A DNA stretch of 64,000 nt from assembly GCA_019637175.1 (NCBI GenBank), contig JAHBWD010000001.1:186001-250000 (forward strand). Reading direction: 5' to 3'. The translations under genes were made by a program, and so were the position numbers. Every line of letters starts with the position of its first letter. Positions within the stretch are counted from its first letter, which is position 1. The notes beneath the pieces are model-generated. The model worked only from the letters and a program-made list of their open reading frames with translations, searched no databases and had not been told where the DNA came from. Shown in pieces: positions 36,245 to 45,808 of the stretch. Origin of the DNA: Labilithrix sp. (GTDB lineage Bacteria > Myxococcota_A > Polyangia > Polyangiales > Polyangiaceae).

Positions 36245-37678
36245 ATGCACACTCCTCGAACTCCTCGCTCGCGTACGCGCGGGCTCTTCCTCGTCACGAT
36301 CGCGCTCGGCGTGGTCGGCGTCGCCGGATCCGTCGGCGCGTGCGGTGAAGACGGCGCGTCGATATCCACCTCCTCGGCTCGCTCGCCGCGCGCGGCGCCT
36401 CTCGGCTCCGCGGGCGACGCGGGCGCGCCGCCGCTCGATCCGGAGGCGATCCACCTCGTCGGCCGCCTCGTCGACGATCTGGGCGCGCCCGTCGCGGGTC
36501 GCGCGATCCTCGTCGTCGATCGGCGCGCGCGGCGATTCGAAACGCTGACCGACGGCGCGGGCGTGTTCCGCGCGAAGGCCGTCGCGCCGCCTTACGATCT
36601 CGCGATCGCTCCCGCGGAGTCGGCGACGGTCACGGCGCCTCTCCTCTATCTCGGGCTTCGTCGTCCCGATCCGCGCCTCGAGATCTTCGAGCGCGAAGGG
36701 CCGACGCCGCGCCTCGCCAGCCAGCCGATCACCGTCGGCGTGACGCTGCCGCCGTGCCGCGTCGAGGCGGGCGCGTGCTGGGTCTCCGTCGTCACCGCGT
36801 CGCCGAGCGGCGGCGGCGCCACGGCGGGCTCCTACACGACGGCGGAGTCCACGACGTTCCTCGTCGAGCACTCGTGGAACGGCGCACGCACGCTCCCCGG
36901 CGAGGTCATCGACGTGCACGTGCTCACGGGCGACGCTGGCTACACGGAGTACGCCTACGCCCGCGTTCCGAACGTCCCGGCGCGGCCGGGCGAGCCGATG
37001 GACGTGGGGATGACCGCGCCCGCCGCGGTCCCTTCGAGCGATCCCATCACCCTCTCTGCGCACGCGCCCGGGATCGCCGCTGATTGGCAGTGGACGCTCG
37101 CGTCCTGGCTCGATCTGCCGGGCAACGCGACGATCTCGCTGCGCTACCTCTGGGCGAGCTCGACCTCGATGCGCGTGCCGCGCCTGCCGGGGGCGACGTT
37201 CCGCGCCGGGCTCTGGGCGCAGCATCCGCCGAACGAGGACCGCCCGTACTACCATCGCTCTTCGCAAGCGTGGACAGGCACGCTCCCGTTGACGGCCACG
37301 AACGTCGCGATCGACGTGCCCGCCGTGATCGAGACCGTGCGCCCCGCGCTGGAGGGGATCCTCTCGCGACGCGGCGTCGGCCTCGCGTGGGACGCCGCGC
37401 GGCCCGCGCTCGCGGGCCTCGTCGTCGTGGATCTCGCACGGAGCGGGCACCTCTTCCGCGCGTTCACCTCCGAGAGCGAGATCCCGCCGGGGCGCCTCCT
37501 CGCGCTCGGCGTGCCGCGCTTCGAGCAGGGGGATCACGTCCTCGATCTGACGACGACCCCCGACGCGACGATCGACGATCTGACGCAGCCCGACGAGGCG
37601 CTGCGAAGGCGACGGTTCGACGAGAAGTCACCGGGCGCCGCCACCGTCCAGCGCTTCCGCTTCCAGGTCACGCCGTGA
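36245..37678 (+). CDS. Predicted lipoprotein with carboxypeptidase-regulatory-like domain
   Basis: A 477-residue protein. An Arg-rich start (MHTPRTPRSRTRGLF) leads to a lipobox-like VGAC (Cys33) and a Ser/Ala/Asp-rich linker. Residues 73-120 (VGRLVDDLGAPVAGRAILVVD, then TDGAGVFRAKAV) form a carboxypeptidase-regulatory-like beta-sandwich. The rest is beta-rich, with YLWASSTSMRVP and VDLARSGHLFRAF, unrecognised. Frame upstream is open to 35489, but no lipoprotein signal exists there. Function unknown. Confidence 0.72.
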   Translation: MHTPRTPRSRTRGLFLVTIALGVVGVAGSVGACGEDGASISTSSARSPRAAPLGSAGDAGAPPLDPEAIHLVGRLVDDLGAPVAGRAILVVDRRARRFETLTDGAGVFRAKAVAPPYDLAIAPAESATVTAPLLYLGLRRPDPRLEIFEREGPTPRLASQPITVGVTLPPCRVEAGACWVSVVTASPSGGGATAGSYTTAESTTFLVEHSWNGARTLPGEVIDVHVLTGDAGYTEYAYARVPNVPARPGEPMDVGMTAPAAVPSSDPITLSAHAPGIAADWQWTLASWLDLPGNATISLRYLWASSTSMRVPRLPGATFRAGLWAQHPPNEDRPYYHRSSQAWTGTLPLTATNVAIDVPAVIETVRPALEGILSRRGVGLAWDAARPALAGLVVVDLARSGHLFRAFTSESEIPPGRLLALGVPRFEQGDHVLDLTTTPDATIDDLTQPDEALRRRRFDEKSPGAATVQRFRFQVTP

Positions 37679-37682
37679 GGGA

Positions 37683-38087
37683 TCAGCGCGCGGGCATCTC
37701 GTCGACCCAGGCGAACGGACGCGCGCTCGAGAGATCGAGCGGCGCGCGCGATCGGTACGGGCCGTAGAAGCGTTCGGGATCGCGAGGCGTTTCGGGCTCG
37801 GGCCGCTCCTCGTGATCGAAGCACCAGTGATGGCCCACGTGCTCTTCGAAGAGAGCGTGCCACTTCTCCTCTTCCACCCATTGTTCGGCCGTGAGGTGGA
37901 AGAGGAGCCAGCGCATCGCGTTCTCCACGTCGATGGTGCCGTCGAGCACCATCAGGCATCGCGCGCCGTCGTGCTCGACGACCGCTTCGAGCGGACCGTC
38001 GTACCAGTCGTTGACCCAGAGCAAGCGCAGCTCCGAGGCGGCGAGCTTCGGCAGCGTCGAGATGTCGACGGAGGGGACCTTCGCCAT
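37683..38087 (-). CDS. Hypothetical small cytosolic protein
   Basis: A 134-residue acidic protein with no signal peptide. It starts MAKVPSVDISTLPKLAASEL and has WVNDWYDGPLEAVVEHDG, RWLLFHLTAEQWVEEEKWHALFEEHVG and many Trp and His. No family recognised. It ends 4 bp after the convergent lipoprotein stop. Codon use fits the neighbours. Confidence 0.7.
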   Translation of the reverse strand: MAKVPSVDISTLPKLAASELRLLWVNDWYDGPLEAVVEHDGARCLMVLDGTIDVENAMRWLLFHLTAEQWVEEEKWHALFEEHVGHHWCFDHEERPEPETPRDPERFYGPYRSRAPLDLSSARPFAWVDEMPAR

Positions 38088-38157
38088 GGCGCGCTCTCCA
38101 CGATAGACCTCGGCGCGGGCCGACGCGAATTTCCGGGCGATCCCAGGCGGTTATGCG

Positions 38158-38934
38158 ATGCTGAGCCCGCTCGCGATGCGCCGGCTCGTCTCGATCTTCA
38201 TGCTGGCGACCGCCGGCTGCTCCGGCTGCCCGAAGGCAGACGTCGACGTCGAAGCAGGCGCCGCCGCGCGCGCCCCGACCGACGAGCCCGCGGGCTTCAT
38301 CGGCGACGCGAGCGTGCGCTTTCGCGATGCGGAGCCGCAGATCGCGCGCCTGCTCGCCGACGGCGGCGACGGCGGCGACGACGACGCGACCGATCCTGCG
38401 TGCACCGGCGCGGCGATCGCGCTCGCCGACGCGATCGCGGATCCGCGCTGCGCGATCGGCGGAGCGCGCGCCAAGGCGCTCCGCGCGCGGCTCGAGGGCG
38501 ACGCATCGAAGCTGCCGCTCAGGCAAGAGGCGGCGATCTCGCCCGACGGCGTCGTGTCGCTGCGCCTCGCGAACACCGGCAAGTCGGCGCTCGCGCTTCC
38601 GCTGAGCCACCACCCGAAGCTCCCGGCGTTCACCGTGCTCGCCGAAGACGACAAGCACGCGATCTACGAGCTCGCGCCGCCGCGCTTCGAAGTGGCGGAC
38701 GCGGGCGCGGACAAGGCGCGCTTCGCGCGGATCGTCCTTCCGCCAGGCGGCGTCGCGACGGCGACGATCACGGTCGCGCCCTCCGTCGTCCGTCGCGTCG
38801 CGCCTGCTTGCGCCGAGGGCGGCTCGTGCGCGCCCGAGCGCCTGCCCCGAGGCCGCTACACGCTCTACGTCGGCGAGCTGCTCACCGACGTCGAGGCCGG
38901 CGCGCCCGCGCGCGTCGCCTGGGAGATCCGCTGA
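38158..38934 (+). CDS. Predicted lipoprotein, unknown function
   Basis: A protein of up to 258 residues. The signal MRRLVSIFMLATAGC follows an alternative start at 38176, and lipidation would fall on the Cys of TAGC. The domain has LRQEAAISPDGVVSLRLANTGKSAL, IYELAPPRFEVADAG, LPPGGVATATITVAPSVV and RGRYTLYVGELLTDVEAG, an all-beta pattern. Several cysteines lie early (GCSGCPK, DPACTG, DPRCAIGG). Function unknown. Divergent from the hypothetical gene at 38087. Confidence 0.7.
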   Translation: MLSPLAMRRLVSIFMLATAGCSGCPKADVDVEAGAAARAPTDEPAGFIGDASVRFRDAEPQIARLLADGGDGGDDDATDPACTGAAIALADAIADPRCAIGGARAKALRARLEGDASKLPLRQEAAISPDGVVSLRLANTGKSALALPLSHHPKLPAFTVLAEDDKHAIYELAPPRFEVADAGADKARFARIVLPPGGVATATITVAPSVVRRVAPACAEGGSCAPERLPRGRYTLYVGELLTDVEAGAPARVAWEIR

Positions 38935-39025
38935 CGGTCTCATCGAAGTGCTTCACGAAGGGCGCTCGCGCGAAATTTGGCCGATCGCCTTCGAACCGCG
39001 GAGGGTCGAGGGGAGGTAGACGTCC

Positions 39026-40042
39026 ATGACCTCCACGAAGCTCTCGCGCCGCGCCCTCCTCGCCGCCGCCTCCGCGTTCGCGCTCACGACCTCGCGCGCC
39101 CGCGCGGACGCGCCCGTCGCTCCCGCGCCCAAGATCGCGCCGCGCGCGTCGCGCGTCGTGCGCATCGCGTCCGATGCGCGCGGCGTGACGGTGACGCTCG
39201 ACCTCGAGCACGCGCCGTTCCCCACGAGCGCGGGCGGCCATCAAGACGCGACCGTCCTCGTCTTCGTTCCTCACCATCACCGGGTCGGTCGGGGCTCGAA
39301 CGTCGCCGCGGTCGTGCACTTTCACGGGCACAACACGTCGGCGGAGCGCGCGATCGTCGCGCATCAGCTCCGCGAGCAGCTCTTCGAGAGCAAGCAGAAC
39401 GCGATCCTCGTCGTTCCTCAGCTCGCGATGCTCGCCGCCGACTCCTCGGCGGGCAAGCTCGAGACGCCGGGCGGCCTCTCGCGGATGCTCGCCGACGTGC
39501 TTCGCACGCTCGACGCCCCCGCGGTCCGCGCGGCGACCGGGCGCGCGGGGCTCGGGCCCGACGCGACCTTCGGCAACGTCTGTCTCTCGGCGCACTCGGG
39601 CGGCTATCACGCGGCCGCGAGCTGCCTCCGATCCGGCGGCGTCCCCATCCACGAGGTCTTCCTCTTCGACGCGCTCTACGCCGAGGTCGACGTCTTCCGC
39701 GACTGGGTGATCGCCGGGCGCGGCAAGCCGATGAACGCGCGCCACAAGCTCGTGTCGTACTTCACCGCGGGCACGACCGAGGCGAACACGCGCGCGCTCT
39801 TCGGCGATCTCGAGCGCGCGGGCGTGGCGTGCGCCCACGAGCAGATCGAGGGCACGCTCTCGCGCGCCGAGCTCACGCGCGCCGAGGCGGTGAGCATTCG
39901 CACGCAGCTCATGCACGGCTCGGTCACGCGCGAGCTCAATGGACTGCGCGACTGCCTCTACGCGTCGGCGCTGCGCCGCAACCTGCGGAGCTCGTGGTTC
40001 GACGCCAAGCACGGCGCGAGGCCGCTCGAGCGCCGTCGATGA
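39026..40042 (+). CDS. Tat-exported alpha/beta hydrolase-like protein
   Basis: A 338-residue protein whose N-terminus has the twin-arginine motif SRRALLAAASAFALTTS and a cleavage site near ARA-DA. The mature domain has VVHFHGHNTSAERA (oxyanion-like loop after the first strand), NVCLSAHSGGYHAAA with candidate nucleophile Ser in SAHSGG, and VFLFDALY with a possible acid. No clear His partner was fixed. The fold resembles periplasmic esterases or peptidase-like hydrolases. Secretion by Tat suggests it folds before export, perhaps with a cofactor. Confidence 0.75.
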   Translation: MTSTKLSRRALLAAASAFALTTSRARADAPVAPAPKIAPRASRVVRIASDARGVTVTLDLEHAPFPTSAGGHQDATVLVFVPHHHRVGRGSNVAAVVHFHGHNTSAERAIVAHQLREQLFESKQNAILVVPQLAMLAADSSAGKLETPGGLSRMLADVLRTLDAPAVRAATGRAGLGPDATFGNVCLSAHSGGYHAAASCLRSGGVPIHEVFLFDALYAEVDVFRDWVIAGRGKPMNARHKLVSYFTAGTTEANTRALFGDLERAGVACAHEQIEGTLSRAELTRAEAVSIRTQLMHGSVTRELNGLRDCLYASALRRNLRSSWFDAKHGARPLERRR

Positions 40043-40051
40043 TCGACGCGA

Positions 40052-41344
40052 TCAGGGCTTGAGGCCGCCGACGCCGGGCTTGTGGGTCACGACCATGTGG
40101 CCGTGGCTCTTGGCGTCGGGATACCCGTAGCGGAAGGGGAGCGCCGCGCTCCCCTTGAAGAGCGCGATGAAGTCGTTCATGTCGCGGTTGTTGACCGTGC
40201 CGAACGGCTCGGCCCACTCGTACTGTCCGTAGACGTCCTGCTCGAAGCCGTACTTCTTCGCGATGCGCGGCGGCACGCCCGTCGTGTCCGAGATCATCCA
40301 GTCGGTGTGCGTCATCAGCCAGTCGCGGATCGTCACGAAGCTCGAGTCGTCCCACAAAAGGTGGCTCGCGGCCTTCGTCATCGCCGAGACCTTCGGCTTC
40401 GTGTCGAGGTGCTTCACGAGCTGCGGCAGGCGCTTCAGGTTCGCGTCGGAGAGATCGTAGGCGACGTGCCGGAGCACGCGCACCGGCTCGCCGGGCTTCT
40501 TGAAGCGGATCTCCGCGTTCGCGAAGGGGCCGCCGCGCCCCGTCTTGCCCGCCTTCTCCGCCTTGGCGATGTCGTCTTCGGTGAGCCAGCGGAGCGAGCC
40601 GTCGTCCTTGAAGTCGAAGTAGCGCAGCGTCACGGGCTCGAAGCCGTGGATGGCGAGCGCGGCCATCGTGAACGCCGCCTCTCCGGGGACCGCGCCTCGC
40701 GTCTCGACGTCGAGGTTCACCGTGCGGCTGTGCGCCTTCAAGAACAGCTTGCCGAGGTGATCGCGCAGCGTCGCGAGCTCCTTCTCGAGGCGCTTGTTGT
40801 CGGGCTTCATGATCCCGCGGACGTCGCCTGCGATCTCGAGCGAGATCGTCGTCAGCTCCGTCGCGTCGGGGAACGTCGCGAGCGCGCTCACCAGATCGCC
40901 GCCGCCGAAGGGATACACCACCGTCGTCGGCAGGCTCTTCGGGCGAAGGTTGGCGATGAACGGCATCGCGAGCGCGAGCCACTCCTTCTTGTACTCGGCG
41001 TAGCCGCCCTTGAGCATGCCGCAGTGGGTCTCGACCATCTTCGCGTCGATCGCGGGCGGAAAGAGCGCGTCGTCGCCGCCGCACGCCGCGACGCGGAAGG
41101 CCGCCTTGGCCTCCTTGGTGAAGAGCATCCCTTCGAGCGCTTCTTCGGGAGCCTCCGTCGTCGCGACGGCGGCGTCGGCCGCCGCGCTCGAAGCGGCCGC
41201 GCTCGCGTCGCTCGTGGGCGGCGTGGTCGCGACCACCGGCGCCGTCCTCTGCGACTGCGCGCTCGTGGTCGGATCCGGCGGCTGCGAGCGGCAGCCGCTG
41301 GAGAGGGCGAGCGTGGCGAGGAGGCCGAACGAGAAGAGCTTCAC
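40052..41344 (-). CDS. Predicted lipoprotein, 430 residues
   Basis: A GTG-started protein with signal KLFSFGLLATLALSSGC (Cys18), then a Thr/Ser/Ala linker to about residue 65. Distinct blocks: VVYPFGGGDLVSALATFPDATELTTISLE near 140-170, LRYFDFKDDGSLRWLTEDD, and DMNDFIALFKGSAALPFRYGYPDAK at the end. The YPFGGGD block recurs in other myxobacterial envelope lipoproteins as YPF(S/G)GxD. I cannot name a function. It converges with the Tat hydrolase gene. Confidence 0.72.
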   Translation of the reverse strand: MKLFSFGLLATLALSSGCRSQPPDPTTSAQSQRTAPVVATTPPTSDASAAASSAAADAAVATTEAPEEALEGMLFTKEAKAAFRVAACGGDDALFPPAIDAKMVETHCGMLKGGYAEYKKEWLALAMPFIANLRPKSLPTTVVYPFGGGDLVSALATFPDATELTTISLEIAGDVRGIMKPDNKRLEKELATLRDHLGKLFLKAHSRTVNLDVETRGAVPGEAAFTMAALAIHGFEPVTLRYFDFKDDGSLRWLTEDDIAKAEKAGKTGRGGPFANAEIRFKKPGEPVRVLRHVAYDLSDANLKRLPQLVKHLDTKPKVSAMTKAASHLLWDDSSFVTIRDWLMTHTDWMISDTTGVPPRIAKKYGFEQDVYGQYEWAEPFGTVNNRDMNDFIALFKGSAALPFRYGYPDAKSHGHMVVTHKPGVGGLKP

Positions 41345-41471
41345 GGGGCGAACTTTGCCAATGGCGGGGCGACTTGCCAACCGCCGTCCGCGCGCGATAG
41401 GACACTTCGACGCCGGCGGCCGCTGCCCCGGTAAATGTACGTAATTCCAGGCCTCCAGACGCGAAAGCCCC

Positions 41472-42668
41472 ATGAGCGAAGCCGATCTCCTCGCCACCCG
41501 GCCCGAGTTTCCGACGCTCGAGAAGGGCGTCCACCTCATCAGCCACTCGCTCGGCGCGGTGCCCAAGAAGGCGCGCGCCTACGTCAATCAGTTCATCGAC
41601 GAGTGGGAGAACGAGTCGATCAACGCGTGGCACACGTGGCTGCCGGCGGTGCGGTCGCTCGGCGATCTCGTCGGCGGCGTGCTCGGCGTCGACCCCGGCA
41701 CGGTGGCGATGCTGCCGAACGTCTCGACGGTGCAGTCGTTCGTCGCCTCGTGCTTCACGTTCCGCGAGACGTCGGGCCGCTTCGAGGGGCGCACCAAGAT
41801 CGTCTACGACGACGTGAACTTCTCGACCGTGCACTACGTCTGGCAAGAGCAGGCGAGGCGCGGGGCCGACGTCACGATCGTCAAGTCGCGCGACGGCATC
41901 CACCCGCCGATCGACGAGCTCTGCGAAGCGATCGACGAGAAGACGCTGCTCGTCCCGATCAGCCACGTCCTCTTCCGCTCGAGCGGCATGTACGACGCCA
42001 AGCGCGTCATCGATCGCGCGCACGAGGTGGGCGCGCTCGTGTTGCTCGACTGCTACCAGTCCGCGGGCACGGTGCCGCTCGATCTGAAGGCGTGGGACTG
42101 CGACATGGCGTGCGGCGGCTCGGTGAAGTGGGCGTGCGGCGGCCCCGGCGCGGCCTACCTCTACGTGCGCCCCGATCTGCTCGAGCACCTCGCGCCGATG
42201 TCGACCGGATGGTTCGCGCACGCCGAGCCGTTCGCGTTCGACATGGGCCCGATGCGCTACGCGGCCGACACGTGGCGGATGATCGGTGGAACCATGGCGA
42301 TGCCGGCGATCTACACCGCGCGCGCCGGCTGGGAGACGATCGCGCGCCTCGGCGTCGATCGCATCCGCAAGAAGTCGCTCCGTCAGACGACGCTCCTCCG
42401 CGAGCTCGTCGAGGCGCGCGGCTTCACCGTGAACACGCCGAAGGGCGACGCGGAGCGCGGCGGGACGATCTGCTTCGACTTCGCCGGCGCCGACGCGGTG
42501 TCGAAGGTGCTCTCCGAGCGAAAGTTCTTCCACGACTACCGCCCGCGCTGCGGCATCCGGGTGAGCCCGCACTTCTACACGACCGACGAGGAGCTCCAGC
42601 GCTTCATGAGCGAGCTCGACGCGGTACGCAAGGCGGGCCCCGCCCCGTCGCGCTCCGCCGCCTACTGA
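41472..42668 (+). CDS. Class V aminotransferase / kynureninase-like PLP enzyme
   Basis: A 398-residue fold-type I PLP enzyme. LISHSLGAVPKKARAY at the N-terminus is the typical kynureninase-like start. LLDCYQSAGTVPLDL carries the Asp193 that contacts the cofactor ring and Gln196, and GGSVKWACGGPG has the Schiff-base Lys219. Residues YRPRCGIRVSPHFYTTDEE close the active site. Related to kynureninase and isopenicillin-N-epimerase-like proteins; the reaction cannot be fixed. It is divergent from the 430-residue lipoprotein across 127 bp. Confidence 0.87.
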   Translation: MSEADLLATRPEFPTLEKGVHLISHSLGAVPKKARAYVNQFIDEWENESINAWHTWLPAVRSLGDLVGGVLGVDPGTVAMLPNVSTVQSFVASCFTFRETSGRFEGRTKIVYDDVNFSTVHYVWQEQARRGADVTIVKSRDGIHPPIDELCEAIDEKTLLVPISHVLFRSSGMYDAKRVIDRAHEVGALVLLDCYQSAGTVPLDLKAWDCDMACGGSVKWACGGPGAAYLYVRPDLLEHLAPMSTGWFAHAEPFAFDMGPMRYAADTWRMIGGTMAMPAIYTARAGWETIARLGVDRIRKKSLRQTTLLRELVEARGFTVNTPKGDAERGGTICFDFAGADAVSKVLSERKFFHDYRPRCGIRVSPHFYTTDEELQRFMSELDAVRKAGPAPSRSAAY

Positions 42669-42707
42669 TCCGGTCCGCGGCTCCGCGCCTCTCTTTCGTA
42701 TCTCTCT

Positions 42708-43475
42708 CTAGCGATCGCCCCACGTGGGCGCGCGGCCCTCGAAGTAGGCCGTCACCGCCTCGTCGTGATCCGGGCTGCTCCAGGTGTCGACGAAGAGCTG
42801 GCGCTCGAGCGCGCGAACGTCGTGCGCCGTCTCGTACGTCTCGCGCAAGAGGCGCTTCATGTCGCCGATCGCTTTGGGCGACCCGAGCGCGATGTCGGAC
42901 GCCCACGCGAGGGCCGTGGTTCGCGCGAGGCCGTTCTCGGTCACCTCGTCGACGAGCCCGCAGAGCTTCGCCTCGGCGGCCGTCATCTCGTGCGTCGTGT
43001 AGAGCAGGCGCGCCGCCGTTCCTCCGCCGACGAGGGCGACGAGCCGCGGGACGGTCCCCCACGCCGTGGTGACGCCCATGCGGACCTGCTTGAAGCTGAT
43101 CTTCGCGCGAACGTCGGCGACGCGGAGATCGCACGCCACCGCGAGCTCGGCGCCGCCGCCGATCGCCGGCCCCGGCAGCGCGCACACGACGGGGAAGGGC
43201 AGCGTGGCGATCGCGCGGCAGAGCGCGTAGCCCGCGTCGCTCAGCTTCTCGGCGTCTTGCGGCGTGTTCTTGTGGCGGAGCGCGCGCAGATCGCCGCCGG
43301 AGACGAACACGTGGCCCGCGCCGGTGAGCACCGCCGCGCGCACCTTGCGATCGTCGCCGGCTTCGCGGACGGCGTCGGTGAGCTCGCCGAACGCGGCCTC
43401 GTCGAGCGCGTTCTTCGCTTCGGGGCGATCGATGGTCCAGATGACGACGTCGTTCAGGCGCTCGATCTTGATCAC
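42708..43475 (-). CDS. Enoyl-CoA hydratase/isomerase-family (crotonase) protein
   Basis: A 255-residue crotonase. Oxyanion-hole elements are GHVFVSGGDLRAL and LPGPAIGGGAELAVACDL. The first catalytic Glu of hydratases is present (Glu110 in GGAE), but the second position, 20 residues later, is Gln130 in ISFKQVRMG. Without the second Glu this may be an isomerase-, hydrolase- or other crotonase variant rather than a hydratase. It starts 4 bp after the stop of the RimK-like gene, so the two are probably one operon. Confidence 0.87.
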   Translation of the reverse strand: MIKIERLNDVVIWTIDRPEAKNALDEAAFGELTDAVREAGDDRKVRAAVLTGAGHVFVSGGDLRALRHKNTPQDAEKLSDAGYALCRAIATLPFPVVCALPGPAIGGGAELAVACDLRVADVRAKISFKQVRMGVTTAWGTVPRLVALVGGGTAARLLYTTHEMTAAEAKLCGLVDEVTENGLARTTALAWASDIALGSPKAIGDMKRLLRETYETAHDVRALERQLFVDTWSSPDHDEAVTAYFEGRAPTWGDR

Positions 43476-43479
43476 GACG

Positions 43480-44469
43480 CTAACCGCCCGCGCGGAGGCG
43501 TCGGACCGCGCCGTGATCGTCGTGACGCACGCGCGTCGCGCGCTGCTCCGCTTCGACCACGGCGTCGCGGCCGGGGCTGCGACGCTTCTTGCGCTTCGCG
43601 AGGAACTTCTCGGCGTGCGCGATGATCGCCCCCGCCACGTCGAGGCCGCTCGTTCGCTCGATCCCCTCGAGGCCCGGCGAGCTGTTGATCTCGAGGATCT
43701 TGGGGCCGTCGCGGCCTTCGAGCATGTCGACGCCCGCGACCTCGAGGCCCATGACCTTGACCGCGGCCGACGCGGCGAGGCGGTAGCGCTTCGGGAGCTC
43801 GACGCGGACGCCGAGGCCTCCGCGGTGGAGGTTCGAGCGGAACTCGCCCTTCTTCGCCTGCCGGCGCATCGCGGCGACGACGCGCCCGCCGACGACGATC
43901 GCGCGGTAGTCGCGGCCCTTCGACTCGGCGATGTACTCCTGGAGGATGATGTCTTGGCCCATCGCCCAGAGCGTCTCCAGCAGCGACGTGACGGCCTGCG
44001 GCGTCTCCGCGATCATCGTGCCGATGCCCTGCGCGCCCTGTTGCAGCTTCACGATCGCGGGCGTGCCGCCGATGAAGTCGAGCGCGGCGTCGACCGAATC
44101 CGGCGTGCGCGCGCAGACCGTCTTGGGGACGTCGATGTCTTTCTTGGTGAGGAGCTGCATCGCCCGGAGCTTGTCGCGCGAGCGCGCGATGGCGATCGCG
44201 TTGTTGAGCACGGGGATGCCCATCATGTCGAACTGGCGCACGACGGCGAGCCCGTAGTTCGTGATCGACGCGCCGATGCGCGGGAGCACGAGGTCGACGG
44301 GCGGCAGCAGCCGATCGCCGAGGAACATCGCGGGCCGTCCGCGCGAGATCACGATGTGGAAGTCGAGCGGATCGGCGACGCTCACGTCGTGGCCGCGCGC
44401 GCGCGCCGCGAGCACCAATCGGCTCGTCGAGTACAGCCCGGCGTTGCGCGAGAGGACGAGCAGCCGCAT
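43480..44469 (-). CDS. RimK-family ATP-grasp ligase
   Basis: A 329-residue protein starting MRLLVLSRNAGLYSTSRL. ATP-grasp features: AIVKLQQGAQGIGTM (ATP-binding strand and loop), QDIILQEYIAESKGRDYRAIVVGG and the Mg-binding LEINSSPGLEGIE. The architecture and the PRIGASITNYGLAVVRQFD and NAIAIARSRDK blocks match RimK, which adds Glu to the C-terminus of ribosomal protein S6 in enterobacteria; homologues modify other carboxyl groups. A Lys/Arg-rich tail extends past the fold. The ATG at 44469 fits the family better than upstream starts. Confidence 0.88.
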   Translation of the reverse strand: MRLLVLSRNAGLYSTSRLVLAARARGHDVSVADPLDFHIVISRGRPAMFLGDRLLPPVDLVLPRIGASITNYGLAVVRQFDMMGIPVLNNAIAIARSRDKLRAMQLLTKKDIDVPKTVCARTPDSVDAALDFIGGTPAIVKLQQGAQGIGTMIAETPQAVTSLLETLWAMGQDIILQEYIAESKGRDYRAIVVGGRVVAAMRRQAKKGEFRSNLHRGGLGVRVELPKRYRLAASAAVKVMGLEVAGVDMLEGRDGPKILEINSSPGLEGIERTSGLDVAGAIIAHAEKFLAKRKKRRSPGRDAVVEAEQRATRVRHDDHGAVRRLRAGG

Positions 44470-44534
44470 CGAAGGCCCGCAGGGTAGGGACTTTCGACCG
44501 CGCCACAATGGGCGCGCGAACGATTCCTATTAAC

Positions 44535-44702
44535 CTAGTGATGTTGAACGTTTACGATTGCTCGTGGGGCCGACGCCGAAGCGAGCTTCGGCGTCGCGGG
44601 AGCCGTTCGACCCGACGACCGCGACGTCGAAGGCCAGAGCGCGGCGGTCGCGAGGAGCACTGCGGCCGCGAGCCTGAGGCAGAGGTGCGTGCGGCGGGAC
44701 AT
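44535..44702 (-). CDS. Possible small secreted peptide in the 44470-44896 gap
   Basis: A 55-codon ORF starting MSRRTHLCLRLAAAVLLATAALW with a signal-peptide-like N-terminus and a Ser/Ala-rich tail. It occupies part of a 427-bp stretch that otherwise shows no gene. An AT-rich patch at 44525-44560 (ATTAACCTAG and nearby) may hold the rimK promoter. Coding is uncertain; no homologue is recognised. Confidence 0.33.
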   Translation of the reverse strand: MSRRTHLCLRLAAAVLLATAALWPSTSRSSGRTAPATPKLASASAPRAIVNVQHH

Positions 44703-44896
44703 CGATGAGCTGAGATGCAGCCGTCGTGCCTCGTCCGTGACCTGGCGATCCTCGCGAAATCCACGACATGGGACCGAGCACGTGTGTCTCGCCTGAGCCG
44801 TGGGCGAGGCAGGAACGACGCGCACGACGACCGACGACGCGCTGGGCGCTGCGGGTCTCTGGACGGCGCCTCCGCCCCTGGTAAGTTGCGGAGGCC

Positions 44897-45808
44897 ATGC
44901 CCGTGACGCTTTCTCCCCGACCCGCCGCCGACGGCGGCGAGGCCGCCGTCGAGGAGCTCGATCTGCCGCCCCTCGACGGAGAAGGGGAAGGCGAAGAGAG
45001 CGAGGCGCACGCCGACGACGAGCTCTCCGATCCCGCCGCCGACGCCGCCGAGGATCCGCTCGACGACGCTACGGGCGAGGCCGATCCGCTCGAGGAGATC
45101 GTGACCGTCGGCGCCGAAGGTGGCTGGCTCGACGACGCCGACGACGCGCGCGCGGTCGACGTCGGACCGTTCGATCTCTCGTTCGGCGTCGAGGGCTCGG
45201 CGCTCGATCACGAAGAAGCCGAACCGCTCATGCCCGACGAGGATCTCGCCGGAGGCGAAGACGCGCTGTACGCCGACGCCGGCGAGGAAGGTCCGCTCGC
45301 CGACGACGAAGAGCTCCGCGAGGAAGATCTCCCCGCGCTCGACGCCGACGAAGACGGCGACGTCGAAGAGGAGGGCCTCTACGACCGCGCGCTCCTCGAT
45401 CACGACGAAGAGCTGCGGTGGGACGATCGCGCGTGGGCGCGCGTCCAGCTGCCGGCGCCGGCCGAGGGCGAAGACGCCGACGACAGCGGCATGCTCGCCG
45501 TGCCCGGCGAAGATCCGAAGCACGGCGCGCGCGACGCGCTCTGGCGCAAGCTCGAGGAGACGGGGCGCATCACGGCGGCGGTGCTCGTCCCCGGTGAGAG
45601 CGTGATCGTCGCGCTCGACGCGCCGGAGCGGCCCGTGCTCGTGCGCATCCCGACGAGCGGGCTCGCGCGCATCATCGCCGAGATCGAGATCGGCGCGGCG
45701 GACGACGAAGGCGTCGTCTGTCGCATCACGACGCTCAAGTGGGACGCCGCGAGGGGGTGCTTGGTCGCCCTGGGCACGTTCGGCGTGCAGGCGTTCCGCC
45801 CCGCATGA
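44897..45808 (+). CDS. Highly acidic protein of unknown function
   Basis: A 303-residue protein whose first two thirds are extremely acidic with runs such as [15 protein letters not shown] and [15 protein letters not shown]. The last 100 residues are more ordered: [45 protein letters not shown] and [18 protein letters not shown]. No signal, no TM. The stop overlaps the aspartate kinase start as ATGA, so translation is coupled. A direct role with LysC is not known; it might be a regulatory partner (inference). Confidence 0.72.
   Translation: MPVTLSPRPAADGGEAAVEELDLPPLDGEGEGEESEAHADDELSDPAADAAEDPLDDATGEADPLEEIVTVGAEGGWLDDADDARAVDVGPFDLSFGVEGSALDHEEAEPLMPDEDLAGGEDALYADAGEEGPLADDEELREEDLPALDADEDGDVEEEGLYDRALLDHDEELRWDDRAWARVQLPAPAEGEDADDSGMLAVPGEDPKHGARDALWRKLEETGRITAAVLVPGESVIVALDAPERPVLVRIPTSGLARIIAEIEIGAADDEGVVCRITTLKWDAARGCLVALGTFGVQAFRPA

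Noticed and set aside
44715..44906. Plus-strand small ORF in the 44.5-44.9 kb gap
   Set aside because: Arg-rich and without signal or homology; it overlaps the start of the acidic gene in another frame.
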